Origin: Ornithinimicrobium faecis
GTDB lineage: Bacteria > Actinomycetota > Actinomycetes > Actinomycetales > Dermatophilaceae
Length of the DNA: 64,000 bases
Reading direction: 5' to 3'
Assembly (NCBI RefSeq): GCF_023923225.1
Contig: NZ_CP099489.1
Coordinates: 4,154,001 to 4,218,000, forward strand
The notes under the pieces are model-generated. The model had not been told where the DNA came from. It did no database searches and saw only the letters and a program-made list of their open reading frames with translations. A program made the position numbers and the translations under genes. The stretch's first letter is position 1. Each line of letters begins with the position of its first letter. Below, in pieces: positions 62,963-64,000 of the stretch.

Positions 62963-63816
62963 GCACGTATGCCGAGGTGGCACCGCACGAGCGCCGTCAC
63001 CTGCTCCCTCTGCTGGGTGGCTACCTGGCCATGCTCCTAGTCGTGCTGGTGATCGCGTTGCCGCTCTACTGGATCGTGGCCACCTCCCTCAAGGAGCGGC
63101 CGGACATCTACACCGTGCCGGTGACCTGGGTCCCGAACCCGGTCACCCTGGAAAACTACGACGGTGTTCGGCAGGGTGTGCCCTTCCTCACCTTCCTGCG
63201 CAACTCGGTCCTCATCACCGGGGTGCTGACCATCGTGCAGGTGGTGCTGGGCGTGCTCTCCGCCTTTGCGCTGTCCTTCCTGCGCTTTCCGGGGCGGACC
63301 CTCGTCCTGCTGCTCATCATCGCCGCACTCATGGTGCCCAACCAGATCACCTGGATCAGCAACTACGCCCTGGTCAGCCAGCTGGGCTGGCGCAACAGCT
63401 TCATCGGGATCATCGTCCCCCTCGCAGGGGTGGCCTTCGGCACCTTCCTGCTGCGCAACCACTTTGTCTCTCTCCCCAAAGAGATCGTCGAGGCCGCCGA
63501 GATGGACCACGCCGGCCCGTTCACCATGCTCTGGCGGGTCGTGCTGCCGATGTCCTGGCCGACCGTCATCGCGTTCACGCTCATCACCATCGTCAACGAG
63601 TGGAACCAGTATCTGTGGCCGCTGCTCATCGCCGAGGGCTCGGACACCGCGCCCCTGCCGGTTGGCCTGACCCAGCTCCAGGACGCCGAGGGCTTCACCA
63701 ACTGGGGTCCGGTCATGGCCGGGACGGTGCTGACCATGCTGCCGATCCTCATCGTCTTCCTGCTCCTGCAGCGCCACATGATCAAGGGCCTGACCGCCGG
63801 GGCGGTGAAGGGCTAA
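62959..63816 (+). CDS. ABC importer permease, UgpE/MalG-like
   Basis: A 285-residue permease with six helices. The N terminus reads IALPLYWIVATSLKERPDIY, standard for MalG/UgpE. The EAA loop is FVSLPKEIVEAAEMDHAGPF followed by TMLWRVVLPMSWP. GLTQLQDAEGFTNWGPVMAG and a terminal KGLTAGAVKG are typical of UgpE. The GTG start overlaps the upstream stop, so the two permeases are made together as a heterodimer. Confidence 0.9.
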   Translation: MSTYAEVAPHERRHLLPLLGGYLAMLLVVLVIALPLYWIVATSLKERPDIYTVPVTWVPNPVTLENYDGVRQGVPFLTFLRNSVLITGVLTIVQVVLGVLSAFALSFLRFPGRTLVLLLIIAALMVPNQITWISNYALVSQLGWRNSFIGIIVPLAGVAFGTFLLRNHFVSLPKEIVEAAEMDHAGPFTMLWRVVLPMSWPTVIAFTLITIVNEWNQYLWPLLIAEGSDTAPLPVGLTQLQDAEGFTNWGPVMAGTVLTMLPILIVFLLLQRHMIKGLTAGAVKG

Positions 63817-63898
63817 AGCAGACGACCCAGGCGTTCACGCCCAACCCGACCACACGGCATACCCGAACACCCCCTGCACCACCCACGAAGGAGACACC

Positions 63899-64000
63899 AT
63901 GAGTCGCAGCACCCGCAGATCCCTGACCCTGATCTCGGTGGCGCTCAGCGCCACCCTGCTCGCCTCCTGCGCCGGCACCGGCAACGCCGAAGCGGGCGAT
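63899..64000 (+). CDS. Start of an ABC substrate-binding lipoprotein
   Basis: Only the first 34 codons are in the window. They encode a signal peptide with a lipobox (ATLLASC, Cys at residue 24) after MSRSTRRSLTLISVALS. A GAAGGAG ribosome site lies 6 bases before the ATG. Its position after two sugar-type permeases predicts the extracellular binding protein of the importer (UgpB-like). Confidence 0.8.
   Translation, partial: MSRSTRRSLTLISVALSATLLASCAGTGNAEAGD

Overview
The window is high-GC actinobacterial DNA. The HspR/HAIR-controlled dnaK-grpE-dnaJ-hspR operon, an LprG/P55-type lipoprotein-transporter pair, an RPF-domain protein and many GTG starts point to a Micrococcales-type actinomycete, perhaps Intrasporangiaceae or Ornithinimicrobium-like. 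That placement is inference; no rRNA or marker gene here fixes the genus.

Region 1 (1-6344) is core chromosome: the 3' end of a low-complexity Ala/Gly-rich protein, pyrE, an SDR, exonuclease III, a lipoprotein, and an aminoglycoside-phosphotransferase-fold kinase translationally coupled to an HhH-GPD repair protein. Region 2 (about 6246-15661) is an accessory island. It is bounded by two diverged copies of the 5' end of the HhH-GPD gene. It carries a SLATT-type membrane protein overlapping a 1382-residue TIR-nuclease-N6-methyltransferase fusion (a candidate undescribed defence module), an XRE regulator with operator-like repeats, a frameshifted gene, an OGG-fold protein, and an ImmA/IrrE-like protein coupled to a PIN nuclease.

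Region 3 (15749-36900) is core again: the P55/LprG pair, clpB with a HAIR operator, an RPF-SH3 protein, a NUDIX protein, a ZIP transporter, a glutaryl-CoA-dehydrogenase-like enzyme, an RraB-like protein, a HAD phosphatase, two secreted subtilases with triple CWB2 wall anchors, and the dnaK operon with a second HAIR operator. Several gaps in this region and in region 1 hold short tandem or inverted repeat clusters.

Region 4 (36948-57715) is a tandem pair of Tn7-like transposons, each with tnsA-tnsB-tnsC-tniQ in overlapping order. Two matching 75-bp left ends and three matching 99-bp right ends can be recognised, so the array has nested history. TnsABC are near-duplicates, but the TniQ proteins diverge after a near-identical N terminus. 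Cargo of the first includes a HAD hydrolase, PNPOx-like protein, PurN-like formyltransferase, methyltransferase, alpha/beta hydrolase and GrpB protein. Cargo of the second is decayed: a NUDIX pseudogene, an IS element and a secreted-protein gene with an in-frame amber codon. The last right end sits inside an antitoxin gene, leaving a mazF-like toxin intact.

Region 5 (57716-64000) has that toxin, several small uncharacterised proteins, a TetR regulator convergent with an epoxide hydrolase, and a sugar/glycerol-phosphate-type ABC importer (two permeases and the start of the binding protein).
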